Positions 19,287-27,429 of a stretch of 64,000 bases of DNA are shown piece after piece. The stretch's first letter is position 1, and each line of letters opens with the position of its first letter. The DNA lies in the NCBI RefSeq assembly GCF_000018865.1, contig NC_010175.1, positions 5,084,001 to 5,148,000 of the forward strand. Reading direction: 5' to 3'. The stretch comes from Chloroflexus aurantiacus J-10-fl (GTDB lineage: Bacteria; Chloroflexota; Chloroflexia; Chloroflexales; Chloroflexaceae). The notes under the pieces are model-generated. The model was given only the letters and a program-made list of their open reading frames with translations, searched no databases and was not told where the DNA came from. Position numbers and translations under genes: made by a program.

Positions 19287-21149
19287 ATGTACCGGCCAGG
19301 AATGATGTGGAGCATGCTCGCCCTGATCGGTGCGCTCATGCTCAGCAGCGTGGCCCCGCTCGCCGCCGCACCCTTCTCCGGGCGCACCAGCTTTGCCGAC
19401 CCGCGCTTTGCAGCCATCTGGAGCCGTACCGACAGCGAGGCCGTGCGTGGTGGACGCACCTGGTATTGGGGACCAGGACCGTGGTTCGATTACGGCGAGT
19501 TCTACCGGGAAAGCCCCAATGCAATTCGCACCGTTCAGTACTTTGACAAAGCCCGCATGGAGATCAATCGCCCTGACGACGGCATTGTAACGAACGGCCT
19601 TCTGGTGAAAGAGCTGGTCAGCGGACGAATGCAGCTCGGTGATTTTCCCTACGATGTCACCTATCGCGATCCTTCAGACGTACCGGTCGCCGGTAATCCG
19701 CGCGCTGCTAACACGATTGCCCCTGGCTACCGCGATTTCGCCGGTATCGCAACAATTGACAATGGCTACCGTGATCCTTCACGACTAAACGAGCGCGTCT
19801 CCGCTGTGATCGCTCGCGGCGGCAACATTGGTATTCGCGAGGATCTTGCCCGGCCCGAAACGACGATTGTGCAGTATAACAGCGTGACGGGTCACAACAT
19901 TCCGCGTGTCTTCTGGGATTTTATGAACGCCCGTGGCCGCGTCGTTGAGAATGGGCGCGTCGTTACCGCACCGATTGTTGACTGGCTCTTCGCGATGGGC
20001 TATCCGATCACCGATCCCTACTGGACACGTGCCGTTGTTGGTGATACCGAACGCGATGTCCTGGTGCAGCTCTTCGAGCGACGGGTCTTGACCTACACCC
20101 CGGACAATCCGCCCGGTTATCAGGTCGAGATGGGGAATGTCGGGCAGCACTACTTTCAGTGGCGCTATCCGCATCTGGGTGCACCGTGGGTTGCCCCCGA
20201 TCCGGCCACCCCGCTGATCTACGCCTCGAATATCGACACCGGCAGCCACTGGGAACTCTACCGCGCCACCTTTGACGGCGGTGGACGACGGTTGACCTTC
20301 AACAATGGTGAGACGGTGGCCTTCTCGTGGCGGCGAAGCTGGGACCCTAACCAACACTTTCTGGTGGTTGACTCACGGCGGAATAGTCCTCAGTATCGCC
20401 AGATCTATTTGCTCAATGCTGTTGCTGCCGATGCCGGTGAGCAGGCAGCCGGCGCTAGCGTGGTTCGGATTAGCTACAGCAATGCTGACGGTAACTTCCC
20501 GCCATCGGATAACGACTCCTCAAGCATTCCGGGGAGCGAGTACAACGCCTCGGTGTCGCCGGATGGTACGCTGCTGGCGTTTGTCTCCGAGCGACAGGGG
20601 ATTCCACAACTCTACCTTCGCCGCCTGAATGTGTCACCATTGCGCGGCTACGCCAGTCCAATTACCGCCTACGACCGGCCATGTAATGTTGAAAGCCCGA
20701 CCTGGTCGCCCGATGGTCGCTATCTGTTCTGGGTTACGAATTGTGAGGGGAACTTTGAGATCTATCGGGCTACTATCGTGTTCTACTACATTGATGACCT
20801 CTTTGCGAGCATAAGTCTGAACAATATTCGCAACCTGAGCAACAACGCAGCAAACGACCGCTTCGCGCGCATCTCACCTGACGGCAGGACGATTGCCTTC
20901 GCCAGCGACCGCGACGGGAACTGGGAAATCTATGTGATGAACAGCGATGGGAGTAATGTGCGTCGATTGACCAACAACGCAGCAACCGACGACTCGCCAA
21001 CCTGGTCACTTACCAACCAACAGCTCGCGTTTGCCAGTGATCGTGACGGTGACTTCGAGATTTACATTCTCAATGTCAGTGATGGCGCTATCGTGCAGCA
21101 GGTGACACAAAACACTGCCCAGGATCGCTGGCCGTTGTGGGCGCAATAA
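19287..21149 (+). CDS. Secreted TolB-like beta-propeller protein
   Basis: Exported protein of 620 residues. The signal peptide is clear (MYRPGMMWSMLALIGALMLS, cut near ALAAAP). Residues about 30-310 form an N-terminal domain with repeated aromatic motifs (WYWGPGPWFDYGEFY, ERRVLTYTP) that recurs, in my recollection, in secreted Chloroflexota proteins but has no name I can give. The C-terminal half carries WD40-like PD40 repeats of the TolB type: VSPDGTLLAFVSERQG, WSPDGRYLFW, ISPDGRTIAFASDRDGNWEIY, LAFASDRDGDFEIY. Such propellers mediate protein or glycan contacts outside the cell. AAGGAGG is well spaced from the ATG. It is a single gene behind an AT-rich leader, and no catalytic residues were recognised. 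Confidence 0.87.
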   Translation: MYRPGMMWSMLALIGALMLSSVAPLAAAPFSGRTSFADPRFAAIWSRTDSEAVRGGRTWYWGPGPWFDYGEFYRESPNAIRTVQYFDKARMEINRPDDGIVTNGLLVKELVSGRMQLGDFPYDVTYRDPSDVPVAGNPRAANTIAPGYRDFAGIATIDNGYRDPSRLNERVSAVIARGGNIGIREDLARPETTIVQYNSVTGHNIPRVFWDFMNARGRVVENGRVVTAPIVDWLFAMGYPITDPYWTRAVVGDTERDVLVQLFERRVLTYTPDNPPGYQVEMGNVGQHYFQWRYPHLGAPWVAPDPATPLIYASNIDTGSHWELYRATFDGGGRRLTFNNGETVAFSWRRSWDPNQHFLVVDSRRNSPQYRQIYLLNAVAADAGEQAAGASVVRISYSNADGNFPPSDNDSSSIPGSEYNASVSPDGTLLAFVSERQGIPQLYLRRLNVSPLRGYASPITAYDRPCNVESPTWSPDGRYLFWVTNCEGNFEIYRATIVFYYIDDLFASISLNNIRNLSNNAANDRFARISPDGRTIAFASDRDGNWEIYVMNSDGSNVRRLTNNAATDDSPTWSLTNQQLAFASDRDGDFEIYILNVSDGAIVQQVTQNTAQDRWPLWAQ

Positions 21150-21267
21150 ACCAGCCTGACAGGGGATCAGGGTGATCTAGGGTAAGTTCATCTACCCATG
21201 CTAACGGGCGTGGGGCGGGTTGGCAGCCCACCTCACGTCCTGATGGTAGCCGCGGTACGATCCCTCT

Positions 21268-21513
21268 TCAGGTGGCAGCCGGCTCGCGTGAGATCAACAC
21301 CTTATCGACGCGCAGACCATCCATATCCACGACCGCAAACCGCCATCCCCCCCAATAAACAACATCATCGGCACACGGTACCAAACCTCTTCAGGTGGCA
21401 GCCGGCTCGCGTGAGATCAACACCTTATCGACGCGCAAGCCATCCATATCCACGACCGCAAACCGCCATTCACCCCAATAAACAACATCACCGGCCCACG
21501 GTCCAAAACCTCT
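21268..21513 (-). repeat. Two extra tandem copies of the 3' end of the CorC/HlyC gene
   Basis: The segments 21268-21390 and 21391-21513 are near-identical 123-base units. Their first 105 or so bases also match 21514-21620, the last codons and stop of the adjacent minus-strand gene. Because 123 is 41 codons, each copy stays in frame and reads DVVYWGxWRFAVVDMDG through SREPAAT and a TGA. Both extra copies share two changes against the gene (His to Tyr, Glu to Ala), so one arose from the other. Confidence 0.9.
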
Positions 21514-22815
21514 TCAGGTGGCAGCCGGCTCGCGTGAGATCAACACCTTATCGACGCGCAGACCATCCATATCCACGACCTCAAACCGCCATTCCCCCCA
21601 ATGCACAACATCACCGGCACGGGGAATTTGTCCGATCAGACTGATCACCAGACCGGCCAGCGTTTCGTAGCGATACGTCTCCTCTTCGGGCAGCTCGTCA
21701 ACATCGAGCAGCGTGCGCACCTCATCAATCGGCAGCGAACCCTCTACCAGATACGAGCCATCCTCGCGGCGCACAATCGGTGGGGGCGTTGCATCATCAT
21801 ACTCATCGTCAATTTCACCAACAATCTCTTCCAACACATCTTCCAGAGTGACAACGCCTTCGATCCCGCCCAGTTCACCGACCACCAGCGCCATATGCCG
21901 TCGACTACGGCGAAACGTCGTCAACAACGCCGAGGCACGACTGTTTTCCGGGACATACAGCGGTGGCGAAACAGCTTCACGCACCAGCGCCTGTTCGCCC
22001 TGTTTCCGGTAGAGGAGAAGCAGATCGCGCACATGGACAATCCCCACAATCTGATCGGGTGTCTCTTCGTAGACGGGAAAACGCGAGTAACCGCTTGCCA
22101 GCAACTCATCAATGACTTCGCCGAGGGTGCGGTCAGCGGCGACCATTTCCACTTCGTGGCGCGGCGTCATAATATGGCGCACCGCCCGGTCACTGAAACG
22201 GAAGACCCGATCAATAAATTGCTGTTCTTGCAGTTCAACCTCACCGGTTTCGGTGCCTTCGCGCACCAGCGCTCGAATATCCTCCTCGGTCACCCGTTCT
22301 TCGGCGACGTTTGCCCTACCCAGGATCATCAGGACAAACCGGGTTGAGGCACTCAATAACATAATGATTGGCGTACTGATGCGGGCAAGCAGTGACATTG
22401 GCCGCGCCATAAGGGTGGCGATGGACTCCGCACTTTGCAGAGCGATCCGTTTAGGAACCAGTTCACCCAACACCAGTGATAGATAGGTCACCAGTAACAC
22501 AACCAGAAACTGAGCCACCTGGTCGGCATAAGGTGCCAGCCATTCATAACGTGCCACCCAGGGCGCAATCTGGTTGGTGAGGGTTGCCCCGGCAAAGACA
22601 CCATTGAGCGTCCCGATCAGCGTAATCCCGATTTGCACGGCTGCCAGAAAGCGGTCGGGGTCTTCCTGCAATTGCAGAGCAACCGCCGCCCCACGACTCC
22701 CCTCTTCGACACGTTGTTCGAGCCGGCCTCGCCGGGCCGAGACCACCGCCAGCTCGGTTGCTGCGAATAAACCGTTAGCCAACGCCAGCGCAATAATAAT
22801 CAACAGTTCTTGCAT
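21514..22815 (-). CDS. CorC/HlyC-family membrane protein (DUF21-CBS-CorC_HlyC)
   Basis: Integral membrane protein of 433 residues in the hemolysin C/CorC/YfjD family, linked in other bacteria to magnesium or cobalt export. Order: a DUF21 membrane domain with about four helices (1-185, containing NGLFAATELAVVSARRGRLEQ), a CBS pair (about 205-330, with MTPRHEVEMV and SRFPVYEETPDQIVGIVHVRDLL), and a C-terminal CorC_HlyC domain (about 345-433, ending DGLRVDKVLISREPAAT). The start is ATG 22815 with GAGAAG upstream; the reading to 22971 has no such support. Its last 35 or so codons are repeated twice more immediately downstream in the same frame. It lies downstream of tpiA on the same strand, with a hairpin between them. 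Confidence 0.92.
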   Translation of the reverse strand: MQELLIIIALALANGLFAATELAVVSARRGRLEQRVEEGSRGAAVALQLQEDPDRFLAAVQIGITLIGTLNGVFAGATLTNQIAPWVARYEWLAPYADQVAQFLVVLLVTYLSLVLGELVPKRIALQSAESIATLMARPMSLLARISTPIIMLLSASTRFVLMILGRANVAEERVTEEDIRALVREGTETGEVELQEQQFIDRVFRFSDRAVRHIMTPRHEVEMVAADRTLGEVIDELLASGYSRFPVYEETPDQIVGIVHVRDLLLLYRKQGEQALVREAVSPPLYVPENSRASALLTTFRRSRRHMALVVGELGGIEGVVTLEDVLEEIVGEIDDEYDDATPPPIVRREDGSYLVEGSLPIDEVRTLLDVDELPEEETYRYETLAGLVISLIGQIPRAGDVVHWGEWRFEVVDMDGLRVDKVLISREPAAT

Positions 22816-22941
22816 GGATTCTTCTCTGCTATAGCCCTGGAACGACCAAAAACTGCACCCCGCCCACAACGGTGGACAAGGTGCAGTCGAAGTGTCACGA
22901 ACATCTGTCGCAACGAGTATGAGGTAGCCGAAAGCGCAAAC

Positions 22942-22966
22942 GGCGACGGCTTCAGTAACCGTCGCC
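22942..22966 (-). terminator. Hairpin between tpiA and the CorC/HlyC gene
   Basis: GGCGACGG (22942-22949) pairs with CCGTCGCC (22959-22966) around a nine-base loop. It lies 38 bases beyond the tpiA stop. The following T-run is weak (GTTTGCGCTTT on the minus strand), so termination may be partial. Confidence 0.45.
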
Positions 22967-23003
22967 TGCACGTCTGTTGCGCTGAACTACGTTCAGGTTC
23001 CAT

Positions 23004-23756
23004 CTACTGATAATGGATGATCCGCAGAAAACTGGCTGCCTGTAACGAAGCACCACCAACCAACGCACCATCAATATCGGGCTGAGCCATCAATTCGTCG
23101 ATATTATCCGGCTTCACACTGCCACCGTACTGGATACGTACCGTTGCGGCAATCTCAGAACCGTACAATTCGGCCAGAGTTGCCCGAATTGCCGCATGCA
23201 TCGCCTGCGCATCCGCAGGAGTTGCCGTATCGCCGGTACCAATGGCCCAGATCGGCTCGTAAGCAATCACCACGTTTGCCATTTGATCCGGAGGCACCTC
23301 AAGCAGGGCAGCACGCACCTGTGCCGTCACAATCGGCTCGGCCTGCCCGGCGTCACGCTGGGGCTTACTCTCGCCAACACACACAATGGGACGCAGACCA
23401 TGGGCAAGGGCGGCACGCAATTTTCGATTCACAAACGCATCACTCTCGCCAAAATACTGACGACGCTCGCTATGACCAATAATGACGTAACGACAGCCAA
23501 TATCAACCAGCATTGGCGGCGAGACCTCACCGGTAAACGCACCCTGCGCTTCGGGGTACAGATTCTGCGCCCCCAACCCCAGCGGGCTATCGGCGACCAG
23601 CGCTGCCACGGCAGCGAGTGCGGTGAAGGGCGGACAAACGATAGCTTCGCGATCCGATAATTCACCGAGACCGGCCAGCAAATCGCGCACCAGCGTCGTT
23701 GCTTCGCCAACCGTCTTGTACATCTTCCAGTTGCCGGCGATTAATGGAATACGCAT
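23004..23756 (-). CDS. tpiA: Triosephosphate isomerase
   Basis: Glycolytic and Calvin-type enzyme that interconverts dihydroxyacetone phosphate and glyceraldehyde 3-phosphate in the cytoplasm; 250 residues, the normal length. The catalytic residues are in place: Lys11 in GNWKM, His95 in IIGHSERR, and Glu167 in AYEPIWAIGTG, plus the phosphate-binding GGSVKP and a C-terminal GALVGGASL. The start gives the standard MRIPLIAGNWKMYK opening. It is the downstream partner of an M50 protease gene on the same strand, with 18 bases between them; no metabolic link between the two is obvious. Confidence 0.97.
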   Translation of the reverse strand: MRIPLIAGNWKMYKTVGEATTLVRDLLAGLGELSDREAIVCPPFTALAAVAALVADSPLGLGAQNLYPEAQGAFTGEVSPPMLVDIGCRYVIIGHSERRQYFGESDAFVNRKLRAALAHGLRPIVCVGESKPQRDAGQAEPIVTAQVRAALLEVPPDQMANVVIAYEPIWAIGTGDTATPADAQAMHAAIRATLAELYGSEIAATVRIQYGGSVKPDNIDELMAQPDIDGALVGGASLQAASFLRIIHYQ

Positions 23757-23774
23757 GAAAACCTCAGCAGCTAT

Positions 23775-24446
23775 TTACAACAGGCGAACGAAGGTTTGTA
23801 TTAATGTAAACAACAGATCATCGCTAAGCAGAAAACTCAAACCAACCCCAACGGCTGTCGTCACCGCAAATACCCGCCAGTCCCAGGCCAGCACCTTCGC
23901 CCCATCAAACGGGCCAGCCGGGATCATATTGAACAGACCAATCCAGGCGTTGAAGCGAAATCCGACATAGCAGATCGTCACCAGCAGATCAACAAATGGT
24001 GGTTGCAAGATCACAACCGGAAAGAGCAGCAAGAGAAACAACACCGACAACACCAGGTTGGTCACCGGGCCGGCCAGCGCAATGATCCCGCTCTGGCGCA
24101 TCGTCAACAGACCACGGTGCCAGACAGCGCCCGGTGCTGCAATAAAGAGGCCAAAAAAACTGATCGCGATAGACAAGAGCAACCATCGATCATTCGCAAT
24201 GAAATGAGCCTCTGCGCCGTAGCTACGGGCCACCACTCTATGCGCCAGCTCGTGCAGGACGAAGGCCACTCCGGCCACCACTGCCGCCACGACCAGGTTC
24301 ACAAAGAACGTGCTACTCAGCAGATTTGATGCGCCAGTTTGCACAATCGCAAAAGCCAGCGTCGTCCCTGCCCACATCTTGAGCAGCTCGATGTTTTCGT
24401 CGCGCGGGCGGCTGAAAATATCATCAATCGAGGTAAAATCGCGCAC
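23775..24446 (-). CDS. M50-family (site-2-protease-like) membrane metalloprotease
   Basis: Membrane zinc protease of the rhomboid-unrelated M50 group, about 223 residues with five or six hydrophobic segments. The zinc motif HELAH (HExxH) lies in the second hydrophobic segment, and the third ligand motif appears as NMIPAGPFDGAKVL (N-x-x-P-x-x-x-x-D-G), so the site is complete. These enzymes cut membrane-bound substrates; the small archaeal-type members have no PDZ domain, as here. Two GTG starts are possible: 24458 with no ribosome site, or 24446 with GGGAG five bases upstream, which I prefer. TATAAT on the minus strand at 24487-24492 could be its -10. tpiA follows 18 bases downstream. Its substrate is unknown. 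Confidence 0.88.
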   Translation of the reverse strand: MRDFTSIDDIFSRPRDENIELLKMWAGTTLAFAIVQTGASNLLSSTFFVNLVVAAVVAGVAFVLHELAHRVVARSYGAEAHFIANDRWLLLSIAISFFGLFIAAPGAVWHRGLLTMRQSGIIALAGPVTNLVLSVLFLLLLFPVVILQPPFVDLLVTICYVGFRFNAWIGLFNMIPAGPFDGAKVLAWDWRVFAVTTAVGVGLSFLLSDDLLFTLIQTFVRLL

Positions 24447-24839
24447 GGCATCTCCCACAGTGGTTCATTAGATACAGCTCTCCTGTATTATACCCGCTTT
24501 GGCAATACTCTGGAGAGACTTACCCTTGCGCAGGCACCGTTGTCGGACATAGAACGTGATTTTCCACACATCACAGCTACGCCACAGACAGGCCGGGATG
24601 CACACCCGCGCCTGATGGTGAATGTGGTCTGGATGGCAATAATCCCTGCGACGCATGGGCAAGCGGCAATGGCCTGCCCGTTGCTCGCAGGCAGGCCGTC
24701 TGGACAGAGAGGATACAACGCGCTGAAGCTGAGGATTGGCGAAGACGGGAGCGACACATACATCACCCCGCCAGGAGCACATCTGGTCATTACCGACCAG
24801 CCGGATAGCAAGGTGATAGCACGTGCCGGAAAGCGCTTC
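24447..24839. other. Intergenic, no gene recognised
   Basis: About 390 bases between two minus-strand genes. It holds a probable -10 (TATAAT, 24487-24492, minus) for the M50 gene and a short palindrome near 24672-24700 (GGCCTGCC...GGCAGGCC) that could fold at the end of the DHH transcript. The short open frames here do not look like protein. Confidence 0.5.
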
Positions 24840-25643
24840 TCAGCGGCGGCGAATAATCTCTACCAGCTCTTCAAGCGAAAGCTGCGAAAAGTGGCGCGGT
24901 GGCGATTTCGGCGTACCACACAACAACAACCGGTGACTGGGATGCAGATACCAGTCAGCCTGGCTATCGCACTGACGCAGCGTATCGTACACCGGTTTCA
25001 GATCAACGCTCGAACGACGCTGAGCCGTTACTCCCATATAGCCACGGCGGTCACGGTAGGCAAAGAGCACTGCCCCGTAGTTAAACGCCAGCCGGGAAGA
25101 GCCACCATCCGCACTTTGCACGGCAATACCCAACCCCCACGGCGTTTCAAACTCCAGGCGATGCTGGAACGCCTGCTCGAACCGCAACTGCCGCACCTCG
25201 TGCTCGTACCAGGCATCGAGATTAGCCAGCATCGCTTGCGCCACGTGATGTGGTCGGTTGGGATAGAGTGCGTTATAACCGGCAATCAGATCGGTGATAT
25301 TGAAAAAGACATTTCCCGGTCGGTAATCAGCGTGATCGATCCGGGTCACCTGATCGACTAAACGACGGAGCGCCTCATCATCAGGTGCAACGGCCCGCCG
25401 GACAAGTTCCGCAGCACTGAGCGTCGGATCGGCGGTATGGTGGTGATCGAACCGGCCACCACCGGTATCGACATGAATGACGTGCGGATCAGAATCCACC
25501 GGCTGATCCTGCCAGGTGCGACCGGCAGGCACAAATTTCAAATCGGCGTCTTTAGCCGGGCCAAACCGCATCAATAACCAGATTGCGGTTAGACAGTCGA
25601 GATCAGGGGCCAGATGACCCACAATCGTCAACGGCGTTTCCAC
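24840..25643 (-). CDS. DHH-superfamily phosphoesterase-like protein
   Basis: Cytoplasmic protein of 267 residues with phosphoesterase motifs of the DHH kind: an N-terminal HLAPDLDCLTAIWLL (the usual HxxPDxD pattern), then IHVDTGGGRFDHHHT (D-x-G-x-x-x-DHH). These bind two manganese ions in RecJ, pyrophosphatases and nanoRNases. A later region (FNYGAVLFAYRDRRGYMGVTAQRR, SQADWYLHPSHRLLLCGTPKSP) differs from the DHHA1 domain of RecJ and NrnA and resembles MYG1-like or chromosome-linked variants, so the substrate is unclear. The start is GTG 25643; an in-frame TGA lies 10 codons upstream and no strong ribosome site is seen. Its leader (25660-25779) can fold into an elaborate structure, which may control it. 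Confidence 0.8.
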   Translation of the reverse strand: METPLTIVGHLAPDLDCLTAIWLLMRFGPAKDADLKFVPAGRTWQDQPVDSDPHVIHVDTGGGRFDHHHTADPTLSAAELVRRAVAPDDEALRRLVDQVTRIDHADYRPGNVFFNITDLIAGYNALYPNRPHHVAQAMLANLDAWYEHEVRQLRFEQAFQHRLEFETPWGLGIAVQSADGGSSRLAFNYGAVLFAYRDRRGYMGVTAQRRSSVDLKPVYDTLRQCDSQADWYLHPSHRLLLCGTPKSPPRHFSQLSLEELVEIIRRR

Positions 25644-25659
25644 ACGCAGGACTTTTCTA

Positions 25660-25779
25660 GGTATTACTCACATCGCCAGATGCTACCGGATGGGACAGCC
25701 GACTCAACACGAGACACCTTTCAATCTCAAGCAGGCATTTCTGCCGTCCACGCATCCTGCATGTCGATGGAGTAATACT
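25660..25779 (-). other. Candidate structured RNA or palindromic element in the DHH leader
   Basis: The outer arms GTATTACTC (25661-25669) and GAGTAATAC (25770-25778) pair perfectly. They continue, after one bulged base, with CATCG/CGATG (25671-25675 with 25765-25769) and ATGC/GCAT (25680-25683 with 25759-25762). Inside, GGATG/CATCC plus GGAC/GTCC form another stem (25688-25696 with 25746-25757), enclosing hairpins GGCA-TTTC-TGCC (25734-25745) and GAGA...TCTC (25711-25728). A minus-strand TTGACA (25795-25800) and TATTAC 17 bases on could start its transcription. It matches no riboswitch consensus I know. Confidence 0.5.
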
Positions 25780-26003
25780 AATTCATTCTCTAAATGTCAA
25801 ATCTTGTGCCTAATATATCACGATTACCGCGCGCTCTCAAGTAGCTTGCGGCTGATAATTGCCTCTATAATACACCATTTGTCGCTGGCTTGAATTGTGA
25901 TGAGAGGCACAGATAGACATCCCATTTCTCGCCGTTCTACTGCGGATACCCCAAGATGTCATCTCCCTCGTGCGCCAATATACACTATTTTACAACTATT
26001 AAC

Positions 26004-26032
26004 TTGACAAATTTTTGTAATTAGCATACACT
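26004..26032 (+). promoter_or_regulatory. Sigma-70 promoter of the iron-siderophore island
   Basis: A perfect TTGACA (26004-26009) is followed after 17 bases by TACACT (26027-26032). It is 120 bases before the MFS gene in an AT-rich gap and is the best promoter before the whole plus-strand uptake cluster. The -10 overlaps a palindrome. Confidence 0.75.
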
Positions 26033-26034
26033 AA
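26021..26034. promoter_or_regulatory. Possible DtxR/IdeR-like iron operator
   Basis: TTAGCATACACTAA has TTAG and CTAA ends in dyad symmetry, 10 of 14 positions symmetric, and covers the -10 of the promoter. This resembles the half-sites of DtxR-family iron boxes (TTAGG...CCTAA) and would fit iron repression of the uptake genes; the match is partial. Confidence 0.35.
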
Positions 26035-26153
26035 CTATCGGCATTATATGATCCTGAAACACCCTTCTGCGCAACGTCAGCGCTGCCAACCGCCCCTGAA
26101 ATGGTCGCGGCACATTCATACGTACCTTACGTCTGCATCTGAAGAGGGAATGT

Positions 26154-27416
26154 TTGTCTGTGAATCCTGCCTACCGCACACATTTGATCCTGAGCTTTCT
26201 CATCGACGGTGCCCATGTTTTGATCTGGACAGGGTTCACGATCTACCAGCTCACCGTAGTAAACATGTCACCGCTTCAACTGGTTCTGGTCGGATCAGTC
26301 CTTGAGATAACGATACTCCTCTGTGAAGTACCCACCGGCGTGATCGCCGATCTGATCAGCCGTCGACTCTCAATCATGCTCGGTTTCACGCTCACTGGCG
26401 GAGCGTATCTGCTGCAAGCGCTTGTGCCGACGTTTCCGATTGCCGTCCTGGGCGCTGTTATCTGGGGGGTGGGGATCACGTGCGTCAGTGGCGCCTATGA
26501 TGCCTGGCTGGCCGATGAGCTGGGGCAGGAGCACCTTGGATCAGCCCTGTTGCGCGGCGAGCAGGTGGCACGGGTTGCAGCACTTTGCGGCCTGGCCGGT
26601 AGTGCTATCCTGGGCAGCATAGCCCTGGGGTTGCCGGTCCTGGTAGGCGGATGCCTGTTCATTATCGGTGCCGCGTATTGCCTGATTGCTATGCCCGAAA
26701 CCCATTTTCGCCGCGCCGTTGATGACGAACGCACTACCTGGCACCGCATGGCAACGACCTTGCGCGACGGGGTGCGGCTGGTACGCCGTCGTCCGTATCT
26801 GCTACGGCTCCTCGCCGTGTTGTTCTTCTTTGGGCTGTTCAGCGAGGCCTGGGATCGGTTGTGGCAGAGCCATCTGGTACTCACCTTTGATCTGGCTGCG
26901 CTGACGCCTATTGCACCTATTGTGCTGCTTGCAGCGCTCATTGGCATTGAGATGCTGCTGTCAATCGCTGCCGCCGAAGTGCTACGTCGCCGCCTGCGCT
27001 CCGACGATCAGCGCCAGACGCAACGGCTGGTGTTCGGGTTTACGGCTGTGATGGTTGCGGGGCTATTGATCTACGGGCTAGCACCGCACATTGGCATCGC
27101 GGTGATCGCTTTTCTCGGTTTCAGTGTGGCACGTGGGCTGATCGGCCCCCTGCTGAGCACCTGGCAAAACGCGCAGATCGACGACTCACGGGTGCGGGCA
27201 ACGGTGCTCTCGCTCGGTGGGCAAAGTGACGCGCTGGGGCAACTGGCGGGCGGGTTACCTCTGGGCGCAATCGGCAACCGCTCGCTACGCGCTGCATTTG
27301 TGACCAGTGCCATCCTCCTGGTGCCGAATCTGTGGCTGTTGCGCGGAAGACCAACATTAGCAGCAGTGCCGGTGCTGGAAGCGGCGGAACTGGTGGATGG
27401 AAGTACCACGAATTGA
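26154..27416 (+). CDS. MFS transporter of the siderophore island
   Basis: Inner-membrane carrier of 420 residues with about twelve helices. The motif-A loop reads GVIADLISRRLSIMLG, and AWLADELG and LSLGGQSDALGQLAGG are typical of MFS exporters of the EntS/tetracycline-like kind. It is the first gene of the iron island and is 13 bases upstream of a siderophore-binding protein gene, so a role in siderophore export or in moving the iron complex is likely but inferred. No siderophore synthesis genes are visible in the window. The start is TTG 26154 (AAGAGGG five bases upstream) or GTG 26160. A competing ATG at 26150 is in another frame and reads through a short unlikely protein. Confidence 0.88.
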   Translation: MSVNPAYRTHLILSFLIDGAHVLIWTGFTIYQLTVVNMSPLQLVLVGSVLEITILLCEVPTGVIADLISRRLSIMLGFTLTGGAYLLQALVPTFPIAVLGAVIWGVGITCVSGAYDAWLADELGQEHLGSALLRGEQVARVAALCGLAGSAILGSIALGLPVLVGGCLFIIGAAYCLIAMPETHFRRAVDDERTTWHRMATTLRDGVRLVRRRPYLLRLLAVLFFFGLFSEAWDRLWQSHLVLTFDLAALTPIAPIVLLAALIGIEMLLSIAAAEVLRRRLRSDDQRQTQRLVFGFTAVMVAGLLIYGLAPHIGIAVIAFLGFSVARGLIGPLLSTWQNAQIDDSRVRATVLSLGGQSDALGQLAGGLPLGAIGNRSLRAAFVTSAILLVPNLWLLRGRPTLAAVPVLEAAELVDGSTTN

Positions 27417-27429
27417 AAGGAACACTCGC

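Noticed and set aside
21268-21636. Possible CRISPR or other spaced repeat array
   Set aside because: The 123-base units are contiguous, contain no unique spacers, and match coding sequence of the adjacent gene.
21198-21644. Plus-strand open frame of 148 codons with three repeated FRWQPARVRSTPYRR units
   Set aside because: It is the complement of the tandemly repeated 3' end of the CorC/HlyC gene; the repeat explains the open frame and the protein has no sensible composition.
24339-25361. Long plus-strand frame of 340 codons
   Set aside because: It runs antisense across the M50 start, a gap and most of the DHH gene, which has clear catalytic motifs; composition is Arg/Thr/His-rich as in shadow frames.
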